Shown here one piece after another: positions 9,977 through 22,667 of a stretch of DNA of 64,000 nucleotides. The stretch lies in contig WPIO01000001.1 in the NCBI GenBank assembly GCA_009760855.2, positions 18,689,501-18,753,500 on the forward strand. Reading direction: 5' to 3'. Both the position numbers and the translations under genes were made by a program. This DNA is from Cristatella mucedo (lineage: Eukaryota > Bryozoa > Phylactolaemata > Cristatellidae). Position 1 is the first letter of the stretch. Every line of letters begins with the position of its first letter. The notes beneath the pieces were generated by a model that saw only the letters and a program-made list of their open reading frames with translations, was not told where the DNA came from and searched no databases.

Positions 9977-10748
9977 CCAGAACGCCGTACTCAGAACGCC
10001 AGAACCCCGGGCGGCTAGAGTTGGGTGATCGCATAGATTCCTTCCCATAAACTTCGGTCCGATTATTAGGTGCACGGGTAAGGAAATTCTTCAGAAGAGC
10101 TTCAAAAAAGTAAATGATTACGCAACGCTTGATTGTGGTGACGGCCAGTGTGGGTGCTCATTTGTGTGAAAAAGAGCTGGCTAATACGAATATGCCCTTC
10201 CGGAAAAAGATGAACTTGCACCGTACTCACAGAGCACTGAGATCTGGCATAGGCTTCTCATCTGCACAAAGGTGAGTTCAGAGAGCCTGATATCTAAAAA
10301 CGCTGTAAAACCCGATATTTAGAATAAAAGAGAAAAAGGAAAAAGATCGCAAATATGCCGTCCTCATCGCGAGGGTTAAACACAGGCTCTGCTGCATCGG
10401 CAGTAAGTATCCTACTTGGGCGGTAGAGGGTCATGTCAAGTTTCTAAATCCACGTTCGTTCGTATACAATAACCTTACCGTGATAAAGAGTGTATGTGGT
10501 AACGTGTCTATGGATCGCCATATGCATATCTGCAGAGCCACAAAGACTTCTCTTACGGTGAAGCTTAAAAAGCGAACTCGTGTCCTGTGAGGGGTCGATC
10601 GGTGCGCATTGTCTACCCCACAAGCAGCCGGAAACTCGCAATAGAAGGTGAGAACCCTAGCTATGACCGGAGGGCGGTCAAGTAAAGTAACTAGCTAATA
10701 GATAGAACTAGCAGCGAGGAACGCGTGGACAGGACAATCCGGTCGAGA

Positions 10749-10749
<1 letters not shown>
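9977..10749. other. Intergenic, nothing recognised
   Basis: No conserved domain, repeat kin or RNA seen on either strand. Confidence 0.4.

Positions 10750-10812
<63 letters not shown>
10750..10812 (+). repeat. (GA)n microsatellite
   Basis: About 30 GA units. Confidence 0.97.
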
Positions 10813-10816
<4 letters not shown>

Positions 10817-10999
10817 ACAGCGTCATTACAAATTAATCGCAGAAGTGAGTTCCGCATTCCGCAGAGCGCTCAGAGCCAATCCTTTTGTCGCCTTAAGGAT
10901 CCTTAAGTGAAAGGAAAAGAAAGCCCGTGCGGTCGCAAGAAGAAGCCAAGTTTGCAAGTCCGCTCGTGCAAACGTGCTAATCGAGAGTGATAGTAATAT

Positions 11000-11085
11000 C
11001 AATAATAATAATAATAAATTTTTATATAGTGCCCTCAGAGAACTTAATCTCTTTCTAGGCATTTCATATTTGCCGAAAAGTAAGG
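11000..11085 (-). mobile_element. L2 3' end fragment (inverted)
   Basis: Complement of the (ATT)n tail followed by the conserved GTGCCCTCAGAGAACTTAAT stem-loop block; severely 5'-truncated. Confidence 0.85.
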
Positions 11086-11534
11086 AAGCATGATCGAATG
11101 CAGTACCTGCAGAATAGCGGTCAAATATGGCTAAGATCGGCTAAAACGCCACTTCTGTTGTTCGTCAGTGCTGCGACCGCACGACGGTCTCGCCTCTGCC
11201 AAAATAGGGTACGTCGGGCCGTCGGTCGTGAAACATGGTGGCTCAAGATTGACCAGTGATGTGCGCTAGTCATTACTGCCTCAGTGCGCATTTTCTTCTT
11301 TTGTTTTTCTATCGCCAAAAAAGGGAAGAAAAAATGTTCCTTCACCAAGCCAGACTAGCGCTTTCTCTGCGGTTTGAGGCCCTGATACCAAGAACGCTGA
11401 ACAAAGTATCGAAATGCGAGTCGGCGTGCATTAGGTGAAGAGAATTAGCCTATTATTAATAATCTACCAATAGTATATTACACAAATTGGATATATATCT
11501 ACAATGTGTAATTATGACTTGTACATTTGTGCCC
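11086..11534. other. Intergenic, nothing recognised
   Basis: Nothing supportable seen. Confidence 0.35.
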
Positions 11535-11690
11535 TGTGGCAGTGTGAGCGCCCGTCACGACCGCGGTCGTGGGTTCGAGTCCTGCAGCGGGCAATCCTTA
11601 ATTGCCTACGGCAATCGAGGCTGCCGGCCACTTTGTCTGACTGCGTTTTATGAAAGAGGCTATGAAATTAGCTGCCTTTTGCGTTTTGAC
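11535..11690 (+). mobile_element. SINE-B, copy 3
   Basis: GTGGGTTCGAGTCCTGCAGC B-box region, then ATTGCCTACGGCAAT and the family's AGGCTATGAAATTAGCTGCC end. Confidence 0.7.
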
Positions 11691-11920
11691 TTATACTAAA
11701 ATTAGGAACCACGAGCGTTTCTCAATATTGGCGTTTTCAAAATTGTGCCGTTTTCCAATAGTTGTTCGGGTATGAACGTGATTGAATGAATGAAAGGAGT
11801 CGGCTGGTTTAGGCTGCTTGATAATGGATGGTTTTCTGGTTGCTGATTTATACTGGCATGTCAAAGCATCATGAAAGATTCCAATAATGTATCATTTCGT
11901 TACGGTGAATAACACGCTGC

Positions 11921-11953
11921 ATATAGTGTGTGCATACACTGCACACACTATAT
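11921..11953. repeat. Perfect short hairpin
   Basis: A 14-bp stem, ATATAGTGTGTGCA paired with TGCACACACTATAT, around a 5-nt loop. Confidence 0.9.
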
Positions 11954-11959
11954 ATGTCG

Positions 11960-12401
11960 GCTGTGCAAATTGATGGGCGACGTCACCGGCCTCGCTTCGC
12001 TTGCAACGCCCGTTAGCCTACGCGAAGGTTTGGGTCTGCTACCTACCGGTGACGAGTTTATAGTCCGTGCATTGTGAAATATTTCTCAAAAGCTTCCAGT
12101 TCAGCAGCAGTGAGCATGTCATTGGCGACTCTCTCGTATCCGTTACAATACTGCACAAGGTCCTTCCGCGAGGAAGCGCATGCAGGCGGATATCCTTCTT
12201 AAAACCATTGTGGCTACGCTGGTAGCCGTAGCTACTGTGCTCAGAACTCAGTGTTCCGCATGTAGTCCTATGAGCTACCTTACGACCACGAGACTACCCT
12301 CTCTGCTGCTGCAAGCGAGTTGTGAGACATTTAGAAGCTTCAAGGGAAAGATCGCAACACAAGTACAGCTGCGTTTCTTCTGTATAAATTTAGTGTATAC
12401 A
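11960..12401. other. Intergenic, nothing recognised
   Basis: No gene or repeat kinship seen. Confidence 0.35.
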
Positions 12402-12558
12402 TTATATATATAATTGTATATAATTTATTTGTATAGCGCCCCAAGAGATCCTAATCTCTATTCAGGAGCTTAACATATGCATTGGGGCTCGAGCCCACGA
12501 CCTCAGCCAGACCTTGGTCGGGGCGAGCACCTTAACCACTGTACTAAACCAGCTCGGC
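12402..12558 (-). mobile_element. SINE-A (tRNA-derived), copy 1 (inverted)
   Basis: The minus strand reads GCCGAGCTGGTTTAGTACAG (A-box side), GGTCGTGGGCTCGAGCCCC (B box), then an L2-like 3' tail (GAGATTAGGATCTCTTGGGG, CGCTATACAAATAA). Further copies at 40.96, 42.87, 43.16, 44.14 and 52.71 kb. The family name is mine. Confidence 0.85.
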
Positions 12559-13499
12559 ATTGTAAAACGAAGCTAAACTATAACATATCTTTGAGGGATG
12601 ATTTACTGCAAACGCTAACGAAATGGCCGTTGGCCCTAGACATCTGCACTCTGAATTATTCCAATGATATAGGCCTGAGCAATTGCTGCACACTGCCTGT
12701 GGTGTCTAGGTGAGAAGGCAGGCACCCAAGAAGCGCTAAGAGAGATTAAAATCGCTCGAAGACTTCAAGGATTTGGTAATCATTGGTATAAAAAGCTGCC
12801 GAGGAATCTAGAAAAACTAGCAGAGAGGGTCTACCTAAGTCAGCACTCCTGCGAAGGTCGTCATGCACTCACAGCAGGGCCGATTCTACTGAGTTATTTG
12901 TACTAAACCCGACTTCACTAACTTGCTACGATTGGAGTTTTGATTAAAGAGCGGGTGGTAAATTGGGTGGCCAGAGAAATAAGCATTTCAAATGGGAAAC
13001 AAAAAAGAATGAAAGGATAATAGAGTAAGTGACATTAATTTAAATTTAAACTGATTCACTGCTTGAGGCTGAGCAAAAACCAGATCGGTGAGAAAAAATT
13101 TAGACAATGGCTCGTAGTTCCCGAAAGACGAACCCAGATGCTGAGATTTGAATCGGCTTCAAAATTCTGTTACAAAAGGCAAGAAGTGCAAGTAGTGAAT
13201 TACAGAAGTCTACATGCGATTTCGCTAAAGCTCTGACCAACTAGCCTTAGGTATGCATACCTAAGCAAGCTCATATTTTTGCGCCATCGTGTGGTAAGTA
13301 GATAGGCTTCGTAGCGGGCGGGTCTGTTCATCTGGCGAAATGTAATTTTGAAAGAGGAACCCAGATACCAAGCAGCGACCACTGGGCATATGCTATTTCA
13401 ACCTACTTTGGATGCTCGCGTTCTACTAATTTCCAAGTGACGCAGCATTTTCCGCCACAATTGAGTCGGTTTTATTGTCAACCATTCAATTTAAGAGAT
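12559..13499. other. Intergenic, nothing recognised
   Basis: No gene, RNA or repeat kinship seen. Confidence 0.35.
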
Positions 13500-14480
13500 T
13501 TTGCTAGAGCTAATTGCAATCTGGGCTTTCATGTTTAAGATGGCACTCAGCTGTACCCAATGGAAGAGCTAAGGGGGTGCAGGTGGGCATTTTGCCCCAC
13601 CCCCCCTTTCATCAAGAGGCAGTGACCTGGGATGCCCGCTATTCTTATGCCCTCCGACCTTCACCAACGGTGAAATTGTGTCCTACTTCCACTTAATGAG
13701 CAGCCATCGATTTTGTATCGAATAAAAACACTATAATTATGCGCAATAATTTTTCAGAACTTGTGGGTCTTGCCTACCTGCATTACTTCGGGCCTGCTTA
13801 GATAGCAGTGTCACGTCCAAGTCAGTCCCTGCAGTTGTGACGTCCCGTCTGGGCTCGTGTATAGCTGACTCCTTCCAGGTCATCGTACATGTGCAATAAG
13901 GTACTCGCAGCTCGGATAAACGCTGAAGCTAGGCCTGTCTGTCGTGAGCGTCGATAATGCCACATCACAACAATTCTAACCAACCTGCACTGGTCCCCAC
14001 GAAGCAAAATGTTTACTTCCAGGTTTCGTCACTTACTTTTAGATCCCCTTCATTCCCGTTCGCCCAACCACCTATCCGAACTACTTCCCAATCAGTTAAG
14101 GCATCGTACCACCCGCCCTTCTGAATCAAGCCGTTTAGCTGGGGGTCGCCAACCTCAAATTCTTTGCAGAACATGTCTTCAGTTCGTATGCTCTCAAAGC
14201 CTGGAACCCACTTCCTACTGACGTTATGACATCCACCGAGTCGTTTGACGAAATTTAAAAAGAAGCTAAATACGTTCCGCTCCTTACAGCGTTGCTGGGT
14301 CAATGTGAATCCTCATTTGTGTACTTACTTATATGTGCTGACATTTTGTACGTTACCTCTAACCAATTGGCAGGCTTCCTTTGCAGCGCATTTAAAATAC
14401 TTAGATATTTAGTCCTCAATGTGCACTGCAAAAATATGTTATTTTTGCATTTCGAAAATAGAAGCTGCAAGTGAGTTGAG
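13500..14480 (+). pseudogene. Decayed L2-A LINE
   Basis: Starts with the equivalent of the CACAATCTAGGCTTTCACTT / GATGACACTCAG (YADD) region and continues, after an unrelated C/G-run insertion at about 13565-13740, through the CTGCTTAGATA, CTGTCGTGAGCG, TTTAGATCCCCTTCATTC and GCTCTCAAAGCCTGGAACCC blocks. Many frameshifts and stops. Confidence 0.75.
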
Positions 14481-14849
14481 AGAATTCGAGGTGCTCTAGG
14501 CCAGCGGGGCCAAAGCTCAGGGGTAGCTGTTTGTCATCAGCATGTAACTTAGGCCTTCATTTGACGTGGCGATTACATTGCCGGAGGGAGGGTATACAGC
14601 GAAAATAATTGGACAGTGAACTGACCCTTGAACTGACCCTTGGGTAGCCCATACTTCAAAATCCTTAATGGATGACAATCTGAAAACTTTCCCTGAGATA
14701 ATATATACACCATTGCAGTGAAATAAAGTGAAGTGAAGAGCAACCGATTCACCCGCCTCTTCCGTATATTGATGAAAGAGTCTTAGCGCCTAGAACCCCT
14801 GTTTCCAGCCAAACATTGAGGATCTCCAGCAATTTTAGCTGTTTAACCT

Positions 14850-17560
14850 TGCATGTGGACGATTTTTTTGGCTCTCCTCACTACAATATTTTCGCGTGAC
14901 AAGCCTTTCTTGATTGCGGAAGACTTCAACATTCATTCCAAGCAATGCTTGTTTCTTTGCTGTCTGGAGAGCTTTAGTTTGGTCCTACATATTAATCATA
15001 CCACTCATATCGGTGGCCATATTCAGGATGTCGTTATCACTAAGAGCTTTTTTCTACTGACTTCATTGTGTGCCCGCTAATCATCTCGAATCGTTGCTCA
15101 GTCTTTTTTACTGTTCCTGATCCGCTGTACGAGCAGGGTAATGTCAGGTTTGCCCAGCAACGAAACTTAGAAAGCATTGATCCGGAGAAATTTGAAATCT
15201 ATGTGTGATGCAGGTCTTCTTGATCGGTGCACTGGCTTGGCCGACAACCTCTATACTCTCACTGATTCAGTAAAAATTAGAAACTTAGTAGCGCCCTTGA
15301 CGAGCACACTTTCGTACATTCTGTTTGCCTACAGAGTTGTGGAGATTCCTTTCAATTTGTCAAAAAACTTTAAAAGATGAACCATGTGAAGCACAGGCTT
15401 GAATGTCACTTTAAGAAGTCTGATTCTTACGACGATCTATCCAATTTCAAAGATTTTTTCCATGTTTGCACCACGAAGCTTAGAAAGGTAAGGAATTATT
15501 TTTTCACTCGAAAACTGAAGTACTGCTAGTCACTCCCCAAACAGATTTACAAGACGGTGAAGACTTTGCTTGGCAATGCTGAGAGGTCTCACTTCCCAGA
15601 TATTAGCAGCTCGGCAGACAAGGATTTAGCCTTATTCGTTGAAACAGTTGCACATATTCATGCCTCCTTAAAGCTCCCTCTGACTAAAGCAATTTTTGAG
15701 TTACAATCACTGACCTTAAAAGGTTTTCTCAGGTCTCTGCATTCGAGGTAAGTACCTTACTAAAGTCTATTAAAAGGAGCTCGTCTCCTGAAGACCATAT
15801 ACTATCGCCTCCTTGGTTTACACTGGCATACAAACTAAGTCCTGCCATAACTCAGATGTATTAGATGCCTCTTTAGATAACACATGTAAAGCGCCTAGAA
15901 AGAGATTGAGTTCTCTAAGGGCGCTTTATCAAGTGCATTATTATTATTGTTATTATATAACAAGGTGGTTCTCTAATCCTCCAAATTGGCCCTCGTTTGA
16001 ACGATACTTAAAAAGCCTGGATTGAATTCAGTGGTCAAAAAAGGGTACTTCAAGCTATCGCCCAGTTTCCTTCTTACTTATATATCAAAGATTCATGAAT
16101 ACATTTTTGGCTAAGCAGCTTGTAGCGAAAATTGAAAGCATGTATTGTCTGAAAAATTCAGTTGGGATTCAAGTGACATCACACCACAGAAACTGCTCTC
16201 CCCCTGTACAAGAAACGACATCATACGCCGCAACGACGATGAAAATGTCACTGCCCTATCGCTGCGGGATGTCAGCTGCGCTTCAAACTATTGATCCCGA
16301 TATCCTAATTAAACAATTAAGAACACGATCGGTCTGACAGACAAAGCACTCGCATGATTAAAATCGTACTTTAATGATCGTGTTCACTCCGCGTCGTGTG
16401 GGAATTAAGTCTCATCCACCAGGTGACTGGTCACGTGTACAGTTTAACTACCGTCCGTCCTCGGTTCTTTGCTATTCTTTACGTACACAGAACCTCTGGG
16501 GATAGTGATTCGGCCCCATGATATGGGCCCGAATCACTTTTTTATTTGTCGATAGAGTCGTCAGAATCTGCTGCAGTGGCTGATAAAAATACGTGCTTGC
16601 CTTGCAGAAATTTGACCCTGTATGTCGGCAAATTTCCTTAGACTAAACTACGATACAACTGAACTGCTATTCATAGAACACCATGGATGTGTGGTTGGAC
16701 TAGAAGACTTTACACTGCTAATAGGGGATACTATTGTGCGACAGTCAAAATTACTTCTTGGAATGTAGGTGTCCTCAGTGACAACAGCCTAAATTTTGAA
16801 AGTTTCATTAAAAAGACCGCCTCCACAGCCAGCCATCACGTCCAATCCATATCTAAGACTAGGGACTATCTATCATGGCTACGGGCAAACAAATTAAGTC
16901 ACTCCCTGGTTTTGTTCAGGATAGAATATTGCAATTTCACTTTGGCTGGGCTACCGAAACGAGACATTAAGCCCCTGCAGCTCTGGACGAATACGGCTGC
17001 AAGGCCCAGAGTCAACAAATCCCAGAGCTTCAGCCATGTGTCTCCTTTGCTTAAGAAGCTTCGATGGCTTCCGGTTGATCAGCACATGCACATTAAAGTT
17101 CTTACCCAGACTCACAAGGCCTGCAGTGGCTTGGCCCTTTATACCTAGCTTGACTGGTGCACCATTTTAAGCATGCTCATGCCCCCAGGTCCTCTTTGAA
17201 CTATAAATTAGCTGCTCCATTCCCACGCCCTAAGACCATTAGCGACAGTAGCTTAGGCTCTGCAGATCCTCGATGTAACGTCATCTATTATCCTCCTGCC
17301 GAATGCAGCACATCCTTTCCACCCATCTTGAGCTGCTACTTTCACGGTACTGACTACCTCAACTGCTCTCCTGAATCAGCAGCTTGGCTTCTCACTTTCT
17401 CTTTGTTGCATGAGATAAATGCTGTTGGCGGCCGAATGGGTACCGAAAGCCACCAAGGCCTTGAGTGCGCTTTAGAGACTCTCCTGCGTAACACGTCGTT
17501 AGTCTTTGAGGCTTTGTGGAGTTACAAACGGAGATTCATAATAGGACTCGAACTCAAAAC
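14850..17560 (+). pseudogene. Near full-length but decayed L2-B LINE (endonuclease end to 3' end)
   Basis: Order of remnants: the end of an apurinic-type endonuclease (FLIAEDFNIHSKQC ... HTTHIGGHIQDVVITKS, family GDFNxH...THxxGHxLDLVI) at 14.89-15.05 kb; the endonuclease-RT linker (IYKTVKTLLGNAERSHFPDI) at 15.55 kb; RT start (SSYRPVSFL) at 16.05 kb; then ASHHVQSISKTRDYL, NFTLAGLPKRDIKPLQL, HVSPLLKKLRWLPVDQHMH, KVLTQTHKACSGLA and the L2-B 3' UTR. It ends with GTGGAGTTACAAACGGAGAT and has no (ATT)n tail. Multiple stops and frameshifts make it inactive. An L2-A tail is inserted at about 15.87 kb. It shows the layout of the 5' half missing from most copies here. Confidence 0.75.
15872..15958 (+). 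mobile_element. L2-A 3' end fragment inserted in L2-B
   Basis: About 87 bp: ACATGTAAAGCGCCTAGAAA, the stem-loop and an (ATT)n tail. Flanked on both sides by the L2-B remnant, so it is a later, strongly 5'-truncated insertion. Confidence 0.85.
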
Positions 17561-17859
17561 AGGACTTGAAGTGCCAGCGTCTCACCCAGGGCTAAAAATC
17601 CTAGAAAATTGCTAGGAGCTCAAGATTTAGGAGTGCCCACATTGCAGTACTAAGAATTCTACGTTAATCCAATACAATAGACGAAATTACGTCACCGCAG
17701 CTTTACGGCGTGCAGGTGATACACTCCATTCTGTTGGCCTTCAGCATATGAAACTACTCTCGAGAATTTTCCCGAAGAGCTTGTGGTTTCAACTTAGCAA
17801 ATGCTGTAGGCGGTGGTGGCATTATTGAGGCATAAATCCACGGTATTTCATCAACAAAA

Positions 17860-18950
17860 AAGCCAGAAAACCTGTCAGCTGCACAGTTAACACTTTTTCG
17901 GACTGGGACTACTTGGCCCAAGTTAAGCAAAGGATTTATTCTCATGCAATCCTGTCCTGGGACTTGCTTGCACCATAGCATCTGGCGGGAAAAGGAGCCC
18001 TTTCTAGACCTCAATTTTTTAAATACACGCAAACTAGTCTTTGACTGAGGCGATGTCTGTATCCGAACTTGGCTTCGCACAGTGCTGCATTCCTCAGAGA
18101 TTTTCAATTAGGGAAGAGGCGTTCTTTCTATTTCGCACTCGGAGAATCTCAAGAGGAGCAGCGAGCGAATAAGTATTAGCAGTCAAGCGAGATCCTAAGT
18201 CCCGAATTGTTGCCGAAAGTTAGAGTCTCATAGAAATTTGAAGCCTTTCGGGATGCTGACCTAGAAGGCCGGTGAGAGGAGGAGAATTCAAGAACATATC
18301 TCTGTCGTTACGTTATTCGAAAGTGTAACATACACTTACACTTATACTGAAAAATAAGTCTGCTTTACGTGCCAGCCCATAGCTAGAGCCAGACAGACAA
18401 TTAATTTGTATGCCTATATCGTTTTGAACTAATTTGAAACTTACTCATTCCAAAGCCAGATGGAATTGGCCTTCATAAAATTAGCGGTTGGCTGATGGAA
18501 AGATACATTCCTTATTGTACAAAGAGCACCCTGGAGATGAAATGAGGGCTGTAACCGCCATTTTGGCTGATGCGAAGCTTGTTGATAATTAATGCTCTGA
18601 CGACTTCACTGAAAGCTGACTGAATGCATTGGCTCGTAAAGCAAGATTACAGGTTGAGCAGCTGATCTACCTGAAGATGGCAATTAAGTAACCATTTTGT
18701 AATGCTAGCATGTCATTAACCGGCTTATGACGGTTGTTAAAGATTATCAACGATTCATAGAAATAGTTGTTATAAGCCGCTTGTGTCATAGCCTATGGAT
18801 TAGAATTTTATAAAAGAGCATCGGAGGTAATGATTAGTCAGTTTCCTACAAGCTCCTGCGAGTTTTTATCTACCCGCCAATCTACCTGTCTGCCTTCCCA
18901 TCTGCCTAGCTACAACCTACTTACCTATGGAACTATATCTACAGGTTTCT
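17860..18950 (+). repeat. Segmental duplication, copy 1, left block
   Basis: Aligns by eye, with moderate divergence, to about 22668-23797 and its resumption after 23875. Shared landmarks include CTGTCCTGGGACTTGCTTGCA, GCATTGGCTCGT, TGTGTCATAGCCTATGGATTAGAA and the Tyr/Ser-type CTACCTGTCTGCC run. No gene recognised in it. Confidence 0.8.
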
Positions 18951-19299
18951 CAAGCCGGACCTGGCGATAGATAAACGCACCGATATGCTAATCGTTGGTG
19001 TGACAGTTTCGTTCAACGGCAGCGAGGATACTCTGTTTGTGGCGGCCCGGAAACAAGACCGATAAGTAAGCGACCGTCGCCCTGTATTTCCTGTTCGCTG
19101 TTTACCGTTGGGCAGCGATGAGGCCCTATCGTCATCATCAGCGATATCGTGCTCGGGGCTCTTGGTGGCTGGTGGCCAAACGGGGGGGGGGGGCTCAGCG
19201 GCTGGTGGCAAAATAAGGAAGCTCGCTAGTTGGACCTCAGCACTATACGCACGGAGAGATGGGATTGAGGCGGCTCTGCGTTTCCGACGCCATTACCGG

Positions 19300-19740
19300 C
19301 TCGGAACCACCCGCTTTTCGGAATCTAACAGTCTACAAATACCTCGGGAAAACCTCAAATCCTTTGGAGACCGTGCATTTAGTTCGTATGCTCCCAAAGC
19401 CTGGGACTACCTCCCGTCCTGCGTCTGAACATCATCTGGCCTGACGACATTTAAAAAGAACTTAAAAACACACCTATTCAGGACAGCATTTAGTGGGTCC
19501 CTGTGATTCGTCCTTCATGTGCTTATGCGTGCTGACACTGTGCAAGCTGCCACTAACCATACTTGCATGCTGAACCGGTGCATGTCACCCTTAACCTTGT
19601 TATTCATTTTGTTTGTTTATCAAGCATGATATTACTCACCATTCAATTGCATTTCCCTTTGCAGCAAATTTAAAGCGCCTAGAGAGAGATTGAGTTCTCT
19701 GAGGGCGCTTTATCAAGTGCATTATTATTATTATTATCGG
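19300..19740 (+). mobile_element. L2-A LINE, 5'-truncated
   Basis: C-terminal RT remnant (TTRFSESNSLQIP, SYAPKAWDYLPSCV, then a stop), intact L2-A 3' UTR, stem-loop and (ATT)n tail. Present only in copy 1 of the surrounding duplication, so inserted after the duplication or lost from copy 2. Confidence 0.9.
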
Positions 19741-19899
19741 AAGCCGTGTGGTCCCTGTTCTAAAATCGGGAGGCCTGGATAACACCTGCAAACCCGGCAG
19801 GGCTGGGCACCGCTGGCTAATGTGTATGTGCAAGTTAAACGTTTCAATTAATGCTCCCCTTTATATAGGGTGTGTATATAGCTACTATCTATACTATTC

Positions 19900-20082
19900 T
19901 TTCTCTCCCTCTTTCCGTCTGCCTCTCTCTGTCTGTCCCTCTGTCTATCTCTCTGTCCATCTCTCTGTCTATCTCACTGTCTATCTCTCTGTCTCTCTCT
20001 CTCTCGCTCTGTCTCTCTATCTCAATGTCTCTGTCTGTCTCTCTGCCTCTGTGTGTGTGTGTGTCTCTCTCTCTCTCTATGC

Positions 20083-20164
<82 letters not shown>

Positions 20165-20285
20165 GTGTGTGTGTGTCTCTGTCTCTCTGCCTGTCTCTGT
20201 CTCCCTGTCGGTCTCTGTGTCTCTGTCTATGTCTGTCTGTCTGTATGTGTGTGTCTCTCTCTCTCTCTCTCTCTCTATCTCTGAC
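19900..20285 (+). repeat. CT-rich microsatellite
   Basis: (TCTG)n, (CT)n, (TG)n mosaic with a pure (CT)n core of about 75 bp. It accounts for the long Ser/Leu/Cys-rich and Arg/Glu-rich frames on both strands. Confidence 0.97.
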
Positions 20286-20314
20286 TTTCTACTTCTCACA
20301 TTTGGTAAAGGACA

Positions 20315-20960
20315 GGTTAAAAATACTGCTAGGGTACTCTCGCTGACTTTTCCTCAAGGTCATGCCAGGGTCGGGCGTGTACGCCCGCATACATAATTGG
20401 CTTGCACAATCGGAATGCCTGAGAGGCGGGGTAGATTCCGATTATCTAGCGCTACTCATCAAGCGTCTCTGTGGCGCAACTGGTTAGCGCGTACGGCTGT
20501 TAACCGTAAGGTTGGTGGTTCGAGCCCACCCAGGGACGGTCTTTTACTTCCAAGTCAGGCTCTTTTTTAAGCGGATATGGTTTTAAGTAGTGCGAACGGG
20601 CTGAAAGCGACCACTCGACTGGATCCGGCACCTTGGCAGCCTGGTTCAATCAGCTCAAATCTTCGTCTGGGTCTGAAAACCTTCAAACTCAAGTGAAATC
20701 AATTGAGTTAATTAAGCATAATCATACTCAATCCATCATTTTGAAGTGTATACTGTTTTTTATTGATATTTGCATAGTAGTATTAATCTCTTACATTTAT
20801 CGTCGAACCTCCATCTCACGACTGTTAGCATATCCCCTCTGATCTGCCTCAGGTCGTGCCACCCTCTCTTCGAGGTTGGCTTGACTCTCCTGCCAGTCTT
20901 TATGGGTGAATGTCCTGAAAGTACTGAGAATATTGCTTTCGAAACTTAATAATTGTATAC
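20315..20960 (+). repeat. Segmental duplication, copy 1, right block with tRNA-Asn
   Basis: Matches 24490-24766 and 24950-25300. About 140 bp around the tRNA (20463-20604 against 24627-24766) look identical; the flanks are more diverged. The right end (20865-20943) holds one of three copies of a short coding-like segment (FEVGLTLLPVFMGECPESTE). Confidence 0.85.
20465..20538 (+). tRNA. tRNA-Asn (anticodon GTT), copy 1
   Basis: Full cloverleaf: acceptor stem GTCTCTG/CAGGGAC with one G-T pair, D arm with A box TGGCGCAACTGG, anticodon stem TACGG/CCGTA around loop CTGTTAA, T arm GGTGG-TTCGAGC-CCACC with B box GGTTCGAGCCC, discriminator G. No intron. A TTTT pol III terminator follows at 20542-20545. 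Confidence 0.97.
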
Positions 20961-22120
20961 GTTACATTTCAGATAATATTAATGTTTATAAAATGATCCA
21001 AAATTTAACCGATTTCTACAGAAAATGAAAGTATTAAAAAACGATCTGGCATACCGCGTCTTAGCCATAAGTAAATTGGAAGCCAAATATCTAAATTGCA
21101 ATACTACCAATGTGCATCGTATGCGACTTGTGTTTAGACTTTTAGATCTTTGGCACATCAAGGTACATGTTTGCTACTTGTTGAGGTACATACTTCTGAC
21201 TTTTAGACAGCTTTATTTACAGTATTGCTTTGTGCCATATAAATTTCCTGACTCGGCCAACAATTGCCGGATCAACGCGAATTTTATAATATAAGTTCAG
21301 TTCAGCTTGAAAATTGGTGCAGTTGAAACTGATTTTGGTTAGATAAGTTTGCCTGTACAAGTCGATGACTGCAGTTAACAGAATTCAAGGGCGTTTGACG
21401 AAATGTATAGCAAAACTTATCTAACCCAAATCATAAATGAAATATACCCGTAACCTCTGAAGTGGAGAGAACTGATTACCGACTTCGTTCACTAATGACG
21501 CTGCAAGCTGTGGGGTGGCAGTGACAGGAGCTTAGTTTTTTTCTTTGACATGTAATATTTTCAATCGACCGGCAGATGATTTAAAAAATTCGGCAGGTGT
21601 TTCCATAGAGAAAGCCTTTTTGTTGGCACTATTCGCCATACATCTATACAGAAGAAAATTTACTGTCCGCAAACAGGATAGGTTTTTCATCATCAATGTC
21701 GGAAGACTAGAACCTCCTAAATGCATTGCTTTCTTAAACTTTTACTGGTACATGCCATGCAATATAATGTATCTCCGTCTGTAACTCCACAAAGTCTCAA
21801 AGACTGTGTGGGTATTGCGTAGAAGAGTTTTTTATAACGCACTCACAGCCTCAGCGGCTTCCGGTACGATGGAAAGGCGAACAAGCTCCGAGCATCGAAC
21901 TCCAATTACAAGCTGGCCGAGCTATCATCCGCAAGCTCGCTGGCAGCGCCTTCGTGAGATATCGTTTTTAAATTTCGATCGCAAATGCGTCCGCCTATTG
22001 TTCGCACGCCTCTCCCAAGAATTTCGAAGTATGGGTGACATTTGAACGTTGAGCACAAATTTGACATTCTCAGCATGGATGACGCAAGGTCGCCAAGGCT
22101 CACTATGGATGAGCCGGCCA
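20961..22120. other. Spacer between the two duplication copies
   Basis: Apart from an L2-B 3' fragment at about 21766-21868, nothing recognised. The open frames at 21.0-21.3 and 21.5-21.8 kb have no similarity I can name. Confidence 0.4.
21766..21868 (-). mobile_element. L2-B 3' end fragment (inverted)
   Basis: Starts AATGTATCTCCGTCTGTAAC, the complement of the L2-B 3' terminus, and runs through the GCACTCACAGCCTCAGCGGC block. Confidence 0.85.
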
Positions 22121-22655
22121 CTGCTGGCGACTTCAAGTTTTTGTCGCTCACTTTTAGATCCCTTCATTCTTTGGCTCCAGCCTATCTCTCAGATCAACTC
22201 CCCCATCAGGCCAAGCATCGTACCACCTGCTTTTCGGAATCCAACAGTTTACCAGTACCTCGTACAAATCTCAAATCTTTTGGAGACCGTGCATTTAATT
22301 CGTATGCTCCCAAAGCCTGGAACTCCCTAACGACTTGCGTCAGAACATCCTCTGACTTGACCACATTTAAAAAGAACCTCAAACACACATTTTAGGACAA
22401 TTTTTAGTGGTTCCCTTTGATTCGTCATTGATGTCCTTATGCGTGCTGACAATGTGCATGCTGCCACTAACCAAACTTGCATGCTGACCCTGTGCATGTC
22501 ACCCCTAACCACGTTGTTCATGTTGTTTATCAAGCATGATATTACTCACGATTCAATCGCGTTTCCATTTGCAGCAAATGTAAAGCGCCTAGGAAGAGAT
22601 TGATTTTTCTGAGAGTGCTCTATCAAGTGCATTATTATTGTTATTACTATTATTA
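22121..22655 (+). mobile_element. L2-A LINE, 5'-truncated
   Basis: Open C-terminal frame (SLTFRSLHSLAPAYLSDQL, TTCFSESNSLPVPRTNLKSF, NSYAPKAWNSLTTCVRTS), then the L2-A 3' UTR, stem-loop and ATT tail. It abuts the left end of duplication copy 2. Confidence 0.9.
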
Positions 22656-22667
22656 TAAAAAAAAGAA

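Noticed and set aside
19748-20396. Frames of 97-178 codons across a CT-rich tract
   Set aside because: Microsatellite translation; the unrelated flanks do not continue a protein.
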